Source: Eubacteriales bacterium
GTDB taxonomy: Bacteria > Bacillota > Clostridia > Lachnospirales > Lachnospiraceae
Assembly (NCBI GenBank): GCA_030536555.1
Contig: JAUNPU010000002.1
Location: 1 to 64,000, forward strand
Length of the DNA: 64,000 nucleotides
Reading direction: 5' to 3'
Below are positions 17,744 to 25,650 of the stretch, one piece after another; position 1 is the first letter of the stretch; every line of letters begins with the position of its first letter. The translations under genes and the position numbers were made by a program. The notes below the pieces were generated by a model, which had not been told where the DNA came from, did no database searches, and saw only the letters and a list, made by a program, of their open reading frames with translations.

Positions 17744-18195
17744 AAATATCAGAAGTTAAAAATAACAAAAAAGCATATATGGACCTTCTGTTTCTAGCCG
17801 ATGAGCAGGAAGATATGATCGACAGGTACATCGACAGAGGCATCATGTTTGTGCTCGATGATGATGGTGTGAAAGCGGAATGTGTTGTGACGGATGAGGG
17901 AAACGGTGTTCTTGAAATTAAGAATCTTGCGACCTGTCCGGCATTCCAAAACAGAGGGTATGCGAAGAAATTAGTGTCTTTTGTTGAACAGAAGTACAGG
18001 GGAAAGTATAAGATTCTTCGCGTCGGTACGGGAGACAGTCCTTTGACTGTGCCGTTTTACAGGAAATGTGGTTTTGAAGAACGTTATCGGGTGAAAAATT
18101 TCTTTACGGATCATTATGACCATCCTATATTTGAGGGTGGGGTACAGCTTGTGGATATGGTGTATTTTGAGAAGGAGCTGGACTATGGAAATTAG
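17740..18195 (+). CDS. GNAT family N-acetyltransferase
   Basis: 151 aa, one complete GNAT domain. Acetyl-CoA motif A is NLATCPAFQNRGYAKKLV, followed by VPFYRKCGFEERYRV, the usual C-terminal motif. The substrate is not predictable. Coupled by a 4-base overlap with the SRPBCC gene and an 11-base overlap with a second GNAT gene, forming a three-gene unit. Confidence 0.85.
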   Translation: MKISEVKNNKKAYMDLLFLADEQEDMIDRYIDRGIMFVLDDDGVKAECVVTDEGNGVLEIKNLATCPAFQNRGYAKKLVSFVEQKYRGKYKILRVGTGDSPLTVPFYRKCGFEERYRVKNFFTDHYDHPIFEGGVQLVDMVYFEKELDYGN

Positions 18196-18637
18196 AAGAT
18201 ACCAGCCATCAGATTGTGAAGATCTGGCGAGGCTGTTTTATGATACGGTTCACAGAGTCAACGCAAAAGATTATACAGAAGAACAGTTAAATGTGTGGGC
18301 TGATGGACAGGTGGATTTGGAAAAATGGAATCGGTCATTACAGGAACATTTCAGTGTCGTTGCAGTTGAAAATGACATCATTGCAGGCTTTGGGGACATC
18401 GATCAAACCGGCTATCTTGACCGCCTGTTTGTCCATGCAGATTACCAGGGAAAAGGAGTAGCCACGGCCATTTGCGACCGGTTAGAGCAGGCTGTTCGGG
18501 GGAATATCGTCACACATGCCTCGATTACTGCAAGACCATTTTTTGAAAAAAGAGGCTATCAGGTGATGAAGGAACAGCAGGTGGAACGGCAGGGAATCTT
18601 TTTGACAAATTTTGTTATGGAGAAGACGGGCTGTTAG
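18185..18637 (+). CDS. GNAT family N-acetyltransferase (YafP-like)
   Basis: 150 aa. The start MEIRRYQPSDCEDLARLFYD, the acetyl-CoA loop LFVHADYQGKGVATAI and the ending ARPFFEKRGYQVMKEQQV match YafP-type GNATs. The start at 18185 is chosen because it begins the conserved N-terminus and overlaps the upstream stop by 11 bases, in line with translational coupling; an upstream ATG would add unrelated residues. The acetyl acceptor is unknown. Confidence 0.85.
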   Translation: MEIRRYQPSDCEDLARLFYDTVHRVNAKDYTEEQLNVWADGQVDLEKWNRSLQEHFSVVAVENDIIAGFGDIDQTGYLDRLFVHADYQGKGVATAICDRLEQAVRGNIVTHASITARPFFEKRGYQVMKEQQVERQGIFLTNFVMEKTGC

Positions 18638-18664
18638 ATAATTTGGACTTTTCAGAGGGGAGAA

Positions 18665-19141
18665 ATGATTGTGAGACGCAAAGACAGAGAGATTACAGAC
18701 GATAAACGAATCGCTGAGATGATATCCAGATGCTATTGCTGCAGACTGGCATTCCATGATGTTGATGCACCCTATATTGTTCCAATGAATTTTGGATATG
18801 AGCAGGATGGAAAGCAATTTGTGTTTTATTTTCATGGTGCAACGGAAGGCAGAAAAATGGAACTCATTCAGAAAGGAAATGCTGTTGGATTTGAAATGGA
18901 TACCAATTATATGTTGAACGAAGCAGAAACACCATGCGGGTATTCTTCAAGATTTCAGAGTATTATCGGAACGGGCCATATTCAGATTCTGACAGATCAT
19001 AAAGAGAAGGAGTATGCACTATCACGAATCATGCTGCACAATACTGGAAAAGAGGAATGGGAATTTCCAGCGAAAATGTTGGATTCGGTAGCGGTGTTTA
19101 AGCTTGTTGTGAAGGAGCTGAGCTGCAAGGAGCATAAGTGA
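18665..19141 (+). CDS. Pyridoxamine-5'-phosphate-oxidase-like flavin protein (NimA-like)
   Basis: 158 aa, full length for the NimA/PNPOx-like split-barrel family. An early CYCCRLAFHDVDAPYIVPMN, FVFYFHGATEGRKMELI and a mid-chain GYSSRFQSIIGTG strand are characteristic. Members bind flavin or haem; some reduce 5-nitroimidazoles, but resistance cannot be claimed here. GAGGGG precedes the ATG. It is a single-gene unit in the island and is followed by a decayed hydrolase start. Confidence 0.8.
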   Translation: MIVRRKDREITDDKRIAEMISRCYCCRLAFHDVDAPYIVPMNFGYEQDGKQFVFYFHGATEGRKMELIQKGNAVGFEMDTNYMLNEAETPCGYSSRFQSIIGTGHIQILTDHKEKEYALSRIMLHNTGKEEWEFPAKMLDSVAVFKLVVKELSCKEHK

Positions 19142-19224
19142 GTAAAGGGCAGTAGAAAGCATACCAGTTCAGAGAAATTGGCTGCGTTGAAGAGGAAAAA
19201 GGATATTTTGTGGGGAACGCAAAC

Positions 19225-19302
19225 ATGCAAAAAGCAGTGATCTATATACATGGAAAAGGCGAAGCGGAAGAGTTTCCGTGTGTGAAAAATGATTCAGGCT
19301 AA
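19225..19302 (+). pseudogene. Remnant: first 18 or so codons of an alpha/beta hydrolase
   Basis: ATG opens MQKAVIYIHGKGEAEEFP, very like the N-terminus of small clostridial alpha/beta hydrolases (IYIHGKG is the oxyanion-hole strand-loop), then runs out after 25 codons. The rest of the enzyme is missing, probably deleted when the next unit arrived. GTGGGG stands upstream. Confidence 0.55.
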
Positions 19303-19327
19303 TTTGAATTTGGGGAGGTATCAGATA

Positions 19328-19855
19328 ATGTACAAGCAAGATTTAATTACTAACAGTGGAATGTGGGCTTTATGGGATTATGAAACATATAAAAATGTTG
19401 ATGAATATGATAAATGGGAACTTCTTTTTTGTGAAGATGAGGATATAGCAAGGCAAATAGGGAAAAAGGCCTTTGTGCCAGCCTATATATTTGAAGATGG
19501 ATGTCGTTCTTTTACATTAAAAGTAGATGAGGAATTAAGTAGCAGGGAACAAAAATATATCTGTGTGAAATCGGAGGAATATTTATTCTACTCAAAAGGA
19601 AAAGCTGTCCTTTCGGGAATTGATAGTATTGACGTTGCAATTACACCAAACGAAGCAATTATATTTGATTTGCCAGAAGGGTATTATAGTGTAACAATTT
19701 ATCTGCTTAGCTGGGATGATGAACCGGGAGCATATTTAGAAAACGGAGAAATCAATCCAAACGCACTTTCAGACTTTGTGATTATACTAAAGTCAAATGC
19801 AGATAAAAATAAAACATACCGAGAAAGAATAAATACTTTTTCAGAAGATGACTAA
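19328..19855 (+). CDS. Hypothetical protein with LPxGYYxVT motif
   Basis: 175 aa, acidic, soluble, no signal peptide. Start 19328 is chosen because GGGGAGG lies 10 bases upstream; an ATG at 19289 would add 13 residues and overlap the hydrolase remnant. The stretch FDLPEGYYSVTIYLLSWDDE and a later DFVIILKSN resemble the frameshifted gene at 23487 (ELPNGYYHVTVL, then DIYVFLN), suggesting one family duplicated or collected twice in this island. It could belong to an immunity-protein-like group, but no family is claimed. Confidence 0.6.
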   Translation: MYKQDLITNSGMWALWDYETYKNVDEYDKWELLFCEDEDIARQIGKKAFVPAYIFEDGCRSFTLKVDEELSSREQKYICVKSEEYLFYSKGKAVLSGIDSIDVAITPNEAIIFDLPEGYYSVTIYLLSWDDEPGAYLENGEINPNALSDFVIILKSNADKNKTYRERINTFSEDD

Positions 19856-19891
19856 AATTTCCATCATCAAGATTTACCAAGCCACTGAGTC

Positions 19892-20122
19892 ATGCAAATT
19901 TCAGTTATTTGAGTTACCGATAATTCAGATGAAAATCGCGAAAAGTTGAATCCAGTCTGTAATATCGGGAATTTTTACGAGGAGTTGGTTGAAAATTTAC
20001 AGACGAAATCGAAGAAAGCATGCGTTTCGTATGTATTCCGGGAAAACTCAATAAAAATTTTGGTTGAGAAGAGAAAAGGCGTAGAAGAAAAATATGAAGC
20101 TGCAGGAGAGAACACCATATGA
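19892..20122 (+). pseudogene. Short gene broken by an in-frame TGA
   Basis: One frame runs ATG, five codons, TGA (19910-19912), then 69 open codons to a TGA that overlaps the next gene's ATG (20119). The body (NIGNFYEELVENLQ, KILVEKRKGVEEKYEA) looks like real protein. A single CGA-to-TGA change would explain the stop. No family recognised. Confidence 0.45.
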
Positions 20123-20595
20123 ATCTAACGTATAAAAGAGCAACACTTGAGGATATAGAAATATTGACGGAAACGAGAGTGGAGGTATTACGGGCAGCCA
20201 ATAAACTTTCTGACGATACGGATATGAGTGAAGTGGAAAGGCAGTCTTACCGCTATTATCAAAAGGCTCTCGGTGATGGTTCTCATATTGCGTATCTGGT
20301 TTTTGATGGAAACCGGTTTGTGGGAACTGGCGGGGTTAGCTTTTTTCAGGTAATGCCGACTTATCACAACCCAAGTGGAAACAAAGCTTACATCATGAAT
20401 ATGTATACCAGACCGGATTACAGAAGAAGGGGCATTGCTAATCAGACGTTGGATATGCTGATTAAAGAGAGCAAAAGCAGAGGTGTTACCGCTATTTCTT
20501 TGGAAGCAACGGATATGGGACGCCCTTTGTATGAAAAGGCCGGGTTTGTAAAAATGAATGATGAGATGGAGTTGCATAGGTATGGAGCAAGGTGA
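20119..20595 (+). CDS. GNAT family N-acetyltransferase
   Basis: 158 aa. N-terminal YKRATLEDIEILTETRVEV, acetyl-CoA loop MYTRPDYRRRGIANQTLDML and C-terminal GRPLYEKAGFVKMNDEMEL give a complete GNAT domain. The start codon overlaps the end of the broken upstream frame (ATATGA), suggesting the two were once coupled. Acceptor substrate unknown. Confidence 0.85.
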   Translation: MNLTYKRATLEDIEILTETRVEVLRAANKLSDDTDMSEVERQSYRYYQKALGDGSHIAYLVFDGNRFVGTGGVSFFQVMPTYHNPSGNKAYIMNMYTRPDYRRRGIANQTLDMLIKESKSRGVTAISLEATDMGRPLYEKAGFVKMNDEMELHRYGAR

Positions 20596-20599
20596 GAAA

Positions 20600-20807
20600 A
20601 TGAAAAACGAAATCATTTTTTGAAGATAATGAATTAAAATTAGAAGTTCCCTTCACTCCAGAACAGGAAACCGTTTGGCTGAACCGGAACCAGATGGCAG
20701 AACTGTTTGATTGAGATGTGAAGACTATAGACAAGCATATTGGCAATGCATTACGGGAAGAATTGGATTCGTCAACAGTCGCAAAATTTGCGACAGTTCA
20801 AAAATAG
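20600..20807 (+). pseudogene. Remnant of a RhuM-family protein N-terminus
   Basis: Starts MKNEIIF, needs a -1/+2 shift at the T-run near 20620 to continue as FEDNELKLEVPFTPEQETVW, then LNRNQMAELFD, a TGA stop (20712-20714) where an Arg codon is expected, DVKTIDKHIGNALREELD, and a TAG at 20805-20807. This is the conserved start of virulence RhuM proteins (about 330 aa). Two lesions and a missing C-terminus show it is dead. Confidence 0.7.
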
Positions 20808-20826
20808 AGAGAGGATGGGACGTTTC

Positions 20827-21225
20827 ATGGAAAAAGGTAAAATGACACACATGATATCCTTGATTACTGTGGGTGTGATAAGTGCGGGTATATTTTTCTG
20901 TATTGGCTATAAGACAGCCTGCAGCCGCTATAAAAATGTCGAAAATGCCCTTAATACTCAGACATTCTATGCTGCTATTTCGGATATTAGGGATGATACC
21001 GTGGAAGTAAAGGGAATGGAAATAAATGATATAAACTTTAGAGGGGAATTTGTTTTCCGTATTGAAAAAGAAACCAGAATTATTTGGAGGTACACAGAGA
21101 TTACATTTCGTGATTTGGATATAGGCGATAAGATAGCAATTACCTTTGCGGGCGAGGTTATGGAAACATATCCGATGCAGATAACACAAGTTAAACAAAT
21201 TCAATTACTGGATGATGAACTTTAG
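20827..21225 (+). CDS. Membrane-anchored small beta-barrel protein (DUF3221/YobA-like)
   Basis: 132 aa from the ATG at 20827, which has AGAGAGAGG upstream. One N-terminal helix (about 8-28, ISLITVGVISAGIFFCIGYK) is followed by an extracytoplasmic domain with alternating strands (FYAAISDIRDDTVEVKGMEI and IGDKIAITFAGEVMETYP), the pattern of OB-fold DUF3221-type proteins. Function unknown. The RhuM remnant lies directly upstream, so an earlier ATG in this frame (20740) belongs to junk sequence. Confidence 0.55.
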   Translation: MEKGKMTHMISLITVGVISAGIFFCIGYKTACSRYKNVENALNTQTFYAAISDIRDDTVEVKGMEINDINFRGEFVFRIEKETRIIWRYTEITFRDLDIGDKIAITFAGEVMETYPMQITQVKQIQLLDDEL

Positions 21226-21311
21226 CACGGAAGGATACCATCCAGACGATTTGATGGAACGGCAACGATTGAACAAGTTTCAGGTTGTCGGGCTGGCATA
21301 CATGAATTTAT

Positions 21312-21425
21312 ATGGCAATAGGAAAAACAACAGCCGTGAATTATTTAAGAGAAAATGCGCCATATGTAAATATAAGTTATGAAATAAACACAGATGTAGT
21401 GGAAGAGGTAAAGTGGGGAAAACAG
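21312..21425 (+). pseudogene. P-loop-kinase-like fragment in frame with arr
   Basis: The codons before the arr start read MAIGKTTAVNYLREN and NISYEINTDVVEEV, like the start of an AAA-type kinase (GKTTAVNYL). It is in frame with arr but has no role in that family. Probably a decayed unit abutting arr. Confidence 0.45.
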
Positions 21426-21839
21426 ATGAGTGAAAAAACAGTATTTAGCCGGGGTTCCTTTTTTCATGGCACAAAAGCAGATCTGAAAACAGGCGACTCG
21501 ATTGTTACAGGAAAGAAAAAGAATTATAATGATGATAGAAAATCGGAATATGTTTATTTTGCAGGAACTCTGGATGCGGCAATCTGGGGAGCGGAACTGG
21601 CAGAAGGGGAGGGCAAGGAAAGGATCTATGTTGTTGAGCCGACGGGAGATTTTGAAGATGATCCGAATGTCACCGACAAGAAATTTCCGGGAAATCCAAC
21701 AAAATCATATAGATCAAAATACCCGCTAAAGATTGTGGCTGAGGTAGTCAAGTGGGAAGGACATTCCCCTGAGATATTGAATACTATGCTGGAAAATCTG
21801 AAAAGATTAGCTGAACAGGGAATAAAGGCAATCGACTGA
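21426..21839 (+). CDS. arr: Rifampin ADP-ribosyltransferase family protein (Arr)
   Basis: 137 aa from the ATG at 21426, the standard Arr length. FFHGTKADLKTGDSIVTG, YVYFAGTLDAAIWGAELA and GNPTKSYRSKYPLKIVAEV are the conserved Arr blocks. The H/Y/D-type residues used for NAD binding can be seen as His in FFHGT, Tyr in YVYFAGT and an Asp in TGDFEDDP. Arr enzymes ADP-ribosylate rifamycins and are often mobile cassette genes. GTGGGG lies before the ATG. It is followed 23 bases later by kptA, another NAD/ADP-ribose-linked enzyme. Resistance in this host is inferred only. Confidence 0.88.
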   Translation: MSEKTVFSRGSFFHGTKADLKTGDSIVTGKKKNYNDDRKSEYVYFAGTLDAAIWGAELAEGEGKERIYVVEPTGDFEDDPNVTDKKFPGNPTKSYRSKYPLKIVAEVVKWEGHSPEILNTMLENLKRLAEQGIKAID

Positions 21840-21862
21840 ATCGAGAACCAGGAGGTGAAGTG

Positions 21863-22396
21863 ATGAATTTGACTGAAACAAGCCGATTTTTGAGTCTGAT
21901 TCTCCGGCACAAACCGGAAGTAATCGGAATTACACTGGATGAGCATGGATGGGCTGATGTGGAACAGCTTATTGCCGGGATTAGCCAAACAAGGGAATTT
22001 GATCAGGATATATTGGAGGAAATTGTGCAGACAGATAGTAAGCAGCGATATTCCTTCAATGAGGACCATACATTGATTCGGGCGAATCAGGGGCACTCTA
22101 TTCCGGTGGACGTGGAACTTCCGGAGGCAGTGCCACCGGAATACCTGTGGCATGGCACCGGAAAGAAGTATGTGGACGACATTGACCGGCAGGGACTTAT
22201 CCCGAAAAGCCGCCTCTACGTCCATCTGTCAGGCGACCATGAAACGGCTGTGAAGGTGGGGATAAGGCATGGAAAGCCGGTGGTATACCGGGTGAAAAGC
22301 GGAGAAATGTACCGGGATGGATTGGTATTTTTTCGCTCGGTCAATGGTGTGTGGCTGGTAAAATATGTACCGGCAGAATATCTGGAAAAAGAATGA
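21863..22396 (+). CDS. kptA: RNA 2'-phosphotransferase (Tpt1/KptA family)
   Basis: 177 aa, full length. SRFLSLILRHKPEVIGITLD is the conserved N-terminal RNA-binding helix; LWHGTGKKYVDDIDRQGL and VHLSGDHETAVKVGIRHGKP form the NAD-dependent catalytic core. KptA transfers an RNA 2'-phosphate to NAD; its bacterial role is unclear. GGAGGTG is placed correctly for the ATG at 21863 rather than the GTG at 21860. More G+C than most island genes, suggesting a different origin. Confidence 0.9.
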   Translation: MNLTETSRFLSLILRHKPEVIGITLDEHGWADVEQLIAGISQTREFDQDILEEIVQTDSKQRYSFNEDHTLIRANQGHSIPVDVELPEAVPPEYLWHGTGKKYVDDIDRQGLIPKSRLYVHLSGDHETAVKVGIRHGKPVVYRVKSGEMYRDGLVFFRSVNGVWLVKYVPAEYLEKE

Positions 22397-22417
22397 TACA
22401 GAAGGAGGACATCATCC

Positions 22418-22870
22418 ATGGAAAAGTCACTGGACAGGTTCCTGAAAGCGCAGGAACGGGATTATGAGACGGCGCTGGCGGAGATTCGCTCCGGTCATAA
22501 GCGCAGCCACTGGATCTGGTATATCTTCCCCCAGCTGAAAGGTTTGGGGAGAAGTGAGATGGCGGAGTATTTTGGAATTCGGGATATGGCGGAAGCAGTG
22601 GAATACTGGAAGCATCCGGAGCTTGGACAGAGGCTGATCGAGATATCGGAGGCGCTTTTGGAGTTGGAAAGCAGCGACCCGTCGGAAGTGATGGGCTGGC
22701 CAGATGACATGAAGCTGAAATCTTCCATGACCCTGTTTCTGCTGGCAGCACCAGAGGAGCCGGTATTTGGAAAGGTGCTGGACAAATTCTATGGCGGGAA
22801 AAGGGATATGAATACAGTACGGATGCTGGAAAGAGGGGCGGAAGATGGGGAATATGTACACAGTTGTTGA
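22418..22870 (+). CDS. DUF1810 family protein
   Basis: 150 aa, full length for DUF1810. Conserved blocks: RFLKAQERDYETALAEIRSG, SHWIWYIFPQLKGLGRS and AEYFGIRDMAEAVEYW, ending in a FYGGKRDMNTVRML segment. A small soluble all-helical family, common in mobile gene pools. It follows kptA by 21 bases, with GGAGG before the ATG, and may form a transferable unit with it. Confidence 0.88.
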   Translation: MEKSLDRFLKAQERDYETALAEIRSGHKRSHWIWYIFPQLKGLGRSEMAEYFGIRDMAEAVEYWKHPELGQRLIEISEALLELESSDPSEVMGWPDDMKLKSSMTLFLLAAPEEPVFGKVLDKFYGGKRDMNTVRMLERGAEDGEYVHSC

Positions 22871-23003
22871 AAAATGGTTAGATGGTATTTTAGAACAGAT
22901 AATTCCAGAAGAGGTTGTTGCTCTTAACAGCATATTAAAAAAATATCAAGGCGTGGGGATTGGATTTGTTGATGGAGATACGGAAATACTGTTTGTCCGG
23001 TAG
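22845..23003 (+). CDS. Short hypothetical ORF overlapping DUF1810
   Basis: 52 codons beginning inside the end of the DUF1810 gene, with GGGGCGGAAG upstream of the first ATG. The product (start MGNMYTVVEKWLDGIL, ending DGDTEILFVR) has a normal amino-acid mix and no membrane helix. It could be a real small gene or a shortened one. No family recognised. Confidence 0.35.
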   Translation: MGNMYTVVEKWLDGILEQIIPEEVVALNSILKKYQGVGIGFVDGDTEILFVR

Positions 23004-23057
23004 CACAGCTTTCAGATATTCGAGAAACCATGAATTTGCAGGGATAAAATATACATT

Positions 23058-23467
23058 ATGATGAATGATATAGAATGTATTGAGGCATATAAAAAAATAA
23101 AGGGCTGGGAATTAGTAATTTCTTTTTCCGCAGGCGGTTTTGAATGGCTTGGCTTTTCCAAAGAGAACCCCAATAAAATGATATGCATTTCTTCACAGAA
23201 AACTACTATTTTAAATTGTGACAGTGGAGAAATTTCAGAATGTAATGTCGTTTATGATGAACAAGAACTCATAGCAATTTGCGATGAATTAGCAAACGAA
23301 CAGATTACGATAGTTGGGCAATATGGTGGTCAACTTCCGTTGTCATCGGAAAAGGGGGAGCAGATAATTATAGCGCTTATACATGTGGTTTCAATTATAA
23401 TGGAAATTATTTTGTCCTTGCTGCTGATAGTGGAATTGTTGTTATAAAAAGACGTAAGCAGGATTGA
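23058..23467 (+). pseudogene. Hypothetical gene with a one-base loss in a G-run
   Basis: The frame from 23058 changes from soluble sequence (IKGWELVISFSAGGFEWLGF) to an unlikely Ile/Leu-rich tail after GGGGG at 23354-23358. Adding one G restores GADNYSAYTCGFNYNG, then NYFVLAADSGIVVIKRRKQD and a stop at 23465-23467, giving about 136 aa. So either a frameshift mutation, a slippage switch or a sequencing error. The family is not recognised; FEWLGF and SGIVVIKR suggest a small mixed alpha/beta protein. Confidence 0.6.
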
Positions 23468-23486
23468 AATTTGTGGGGAAAAACTT

Positions 23487-23994
23487 ATGATGGATTTATG
23501 TGAAAAAGATATTCGTCTTGAAATAGAAGGTATGGGAATTGTTATGTATTCACCTAAAAACATGGAGAATATACCAGAGGGTTATGATTATTTGAAAAAT
23601 GAATATAGCCTTCCGAACCAAGTTGCAGAACATCTGAGGCAAGGTGATGTAATTGGGTTTTGTACGGGTTCAGGAGGGTGCTACAATTTAAAAATAAGAA
23701 GTGGATATCCATCAACAGAAATCGAAAAAGGAAACCCCGTTTCGATTCGATTAGGCATAGAGGTAAAAGATGAGCAAATTTGTTTTATCGATCTGTTTTG
23801 GCTGATGGAATGGTATAATGAGTGTCCGCCAGAACAATGCGTTGAATTACCAAATGGATATTATCATGTAACAGTATTAACAAAAAAGCCAAAATCAAGG
23901 GGGGGATAATCAGGATATCTATGTTTTTTTAAATTGCTTAGAAAAAATGCCACAGCTAGCATGGACTGGAGTCCCTCAACTGTTTACTGAATAG
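23487..23994 (+). pseudogene. Hypothetical gene with an extra base in a G7 run
   Basis: As read, 140 codons end at 23909 just after GGGGGGG (23899-23905). Removing one G continues as DNQDIYVFLNCLEKMPQLAW and then TGVPQLFTE to a stop at 23992-23994, about 168 aa. The restored protein resembles the 19328 product (LPxGYYxVT motif followed by a DxYVxL-type strand). Second G-run slip in adjacent genes. Function unknown. Confidence 0.6.
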
Positions 23995-24026
23995 AGAGGT
24001 TTGATTTTGGAAAGGAGCATTCAAAC

Positions 24027-24302
24027 ATGGTTTATAACTATACTGCTCAAATTCATCTTGTTCCAGATAAAGGGGGAGCATATGTTGAATTTCCATATGA
24101 TATCAGAAAAGAATTTGGCTGCGGGAGAGTGAAAGTCCATGTGACGTTTGATGGAATTCCGTATGGTGGAAGTATCGTAAATATGGGGATAAAGCATGAG
24201 GATGGCAGTATATGTTACATCATTGGAATGCTTAAAAGTATCAGAGAACAGCTTGGAAAGTCAGAAGGCGATGAGGTAGCTGTAACAGTTACCAGAAGAT
24301 GA
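24027..24302 (+). CDS. DUF1905 domain protein (YdeI/OmpD-associated-like)
   Basis: 91 aa, a single DUF1905 domain: AQIHLVPDKGGAYVEFPYDI, the KVHVTFDGIPYGGSIVNMG core and the C-terminal MLKSIREQLGKSEGDEVAVT. This small beta-barrel is usually 80-100 aa alone or fused to YdeI. Its function is unknown. GGAAAGGAG precedes the ATG. Confidence 0.85.
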   Translation: MVYNYTAQIHLVPDKGGAYVEFPYDIRKEFGCGRVKVHVTFDGIPYGGSIVNMGIKHEDGSICYIIGMLKSIREQLGKSEGDEVAVTVTRR

Positions 24303-24350
24303 ATCCGGGGCTATAATACAAATCATTTTGCTCACAGGGAGGTCTGAACT

Positions 24351-24983
24351 ATGGCATTTGATTTCAAGAAAGAATATAAAGAACTTTATATACCTCAAAA
24401 TAAACCGCAGATCGTAAATGTTCCGAAAATGAATTATATTGCTGTCCGTGGAACAGGTAATCCCAATGAAGAAGGCGGGGCCTATCAACAGGCAATCGGT
24501 GTATTATATGCAGTTGCTTATACACTGAAAATGAGCTATAAGACCGAATACAAGATCGAAGGCTTTTTTGAGTATGTAGTACCGCCGCTTGAGGGATTTT
24601 GGTGGCAAAATGATGGAAAAGGCGTCGATTACAGTAATAAAGATGCGTTTCACTGGATTTCTGTCATTCGCCTGCCGGATTTTGTTAGCAAACAGGATTT
24701 TGACTGGGCAGTGGAAACTGCAACCAGGAAGAAAAAACTGGACTGTTCCTCTGCGGAGTTCCTGACGATTGATGAGGGACTGTGCGTCCAAATGATGCAC
24801 ATGGGACCATTTGATGATGAACCGGAAACGGTTGCTCTAATGGATCATTACTTGCAGGAAAATGGATACATCAATGATATAAATGAGCACAGATTCCATC
24901 ACGAAATCTATATGTCTGATGCAAGAAAAGTTGCTCCTGAAAAGTGGAAAACGGTTATTAGACATCCTGTCAGGCAGGCGTAA
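24351..24983 (+). CDS. GyrI-like small-molecule-binding protein
   Basis: 210 aa, cytoplasmic. KKEYKELYIPQNKPQIVNVP, the MNYIAVRGTGNPNEEGGAYQ segment and the C-terminal HEIYMSDARKVAPEKWKT belong to the GyrI-like/SHS2-fold family that binds or hydrolyses small molecules, often xenobiotics. It stands alone, with no AraC-type DNA-binding domain. GGGAGG lies upstream. Substrate unknown. Confidence 0.85.
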   Translation: MAFDFKKEYKELYIPQNKPQIVNVPKMNYIAVRGTGNPNEEGGAYQQAIGVLYAVAYTLKMSYKTEYKIEGFFEYVVPPLEGFWWQNDGKGVDYSNKDAFHWISVIRLPDFVSKQDFDWAVETATRKKKLDCSSAEFLTIDEGLCVQMMHMGPFDDEPETVALMDHYLQENGYINDINEHRFHHEIYMSDARKVAPEKWKTVIRHPVRQA

Positions 24984-25029
24984 AAGAGACTCATGAGTAA
25001 TGGGTGCAAATGAAATGAGTTCTTGTATA

Positions 25030-25054
25030 ACCTTCGGTTTGACAAACTGGAAAA
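25030..25054 (+). repeat. Cassette-boundary hairpin 2
   Basis: ACCTTCGGTTTGACAAACTG then GAAAA: arms around GAC, in the gap between the GyrI-like gene and the next GNAT, about 25 bases before its start. Confidence 0.5.
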
Positions 25055-25079
25055 TATGAAATTTGGAGGGAATATTTTG

Positions 25080-25586
25080 ATGATCAGACAAGAAAAAACT
25101 GAAGATTATGATGCAGTATATCATGTCATAAAAGATGCTTTCGCAGCTGCAGAATATACAGATGGAAATGAACAGAACTTAGTTAATGAGTTGAGAAAAA
25201 GTAACTCTTTTATTCCAGAGTTATCTCTTGTTGCTGTTGAAGATGAAAAAGTCGTGGGGCATATTCTTTTTACAAAAGCGTATGTGAATGGTGTTGAAGT
25301 TCTGGCGCTTGCACCCCTCGCGGTATTGCCGGAATATCAAAACAGGGGGATTGGATTAGCCTTGATCAAACAAGGGCACAGGATTGCATACAGATTAGGA
25401 TATGAATATTCCGTTGTGTTAGGACATTCAAAATATTATCCCAAAGCAGGTTATATCCCTGCGAGTCAATATGGGATTCGGGCACCTTTTGAGGTTGAAG
25501 ACGAAAACTTTATGGCAGTGAGTCTCAGTGGAAATCAAAAGAAATTAAATGGAATTATCGAATATGATAAGGCATTTGGTATATGA
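25080..25586 (+). CDS. GNAT family N-acetyltransferase (YhbS-like)
   Basis: 168 aa from the ATG at 25080, which has TTGGAGGG upstream and begins the conserved MIRQEKTEDYDAVYHVIKDA. The acetyl-CoA loop LAVLPEYQNRGIGLALIKQG and then VVLGHSKYYPKAGYIPAS match YhbS-type GNATs. An in-frame ATG at 25023 lies inside the boundary hairpin region and is rejected. Confidence 0.87.
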   Translation: MIRQEKTEDYDAVYHVIKDAFAAAEYTDGNEQNLVNELRKSNSFIPELSLVAVEDEKVVGHILFTKAYVNGVEVLALAPLAVLPEYQNRGIGLALIKQGHRIAYRLGYEYSVVLGHSKYYPKAGYIPASQYGIRAPFEVEDENFMAVSLSGNQKKLNGIIEYDKAFGI

Positions 25587-25650
25587 TGCAGCGATCCGGC
25601 TGTAAAACTGAGAACGAGAATGCAATAGGAAGTTGTTGAGGTGACAAACT

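Noticed and set aside
19910..19912. In-frame TGA as a selenocysteine codon, given the selenium-linked genes nearby
   Set aside because: No SECIS-like hairpin was evident right after it, the codon sits at position 7 in an unknown protein in the decayed island, and a CGA-to-TGA change is simpler.
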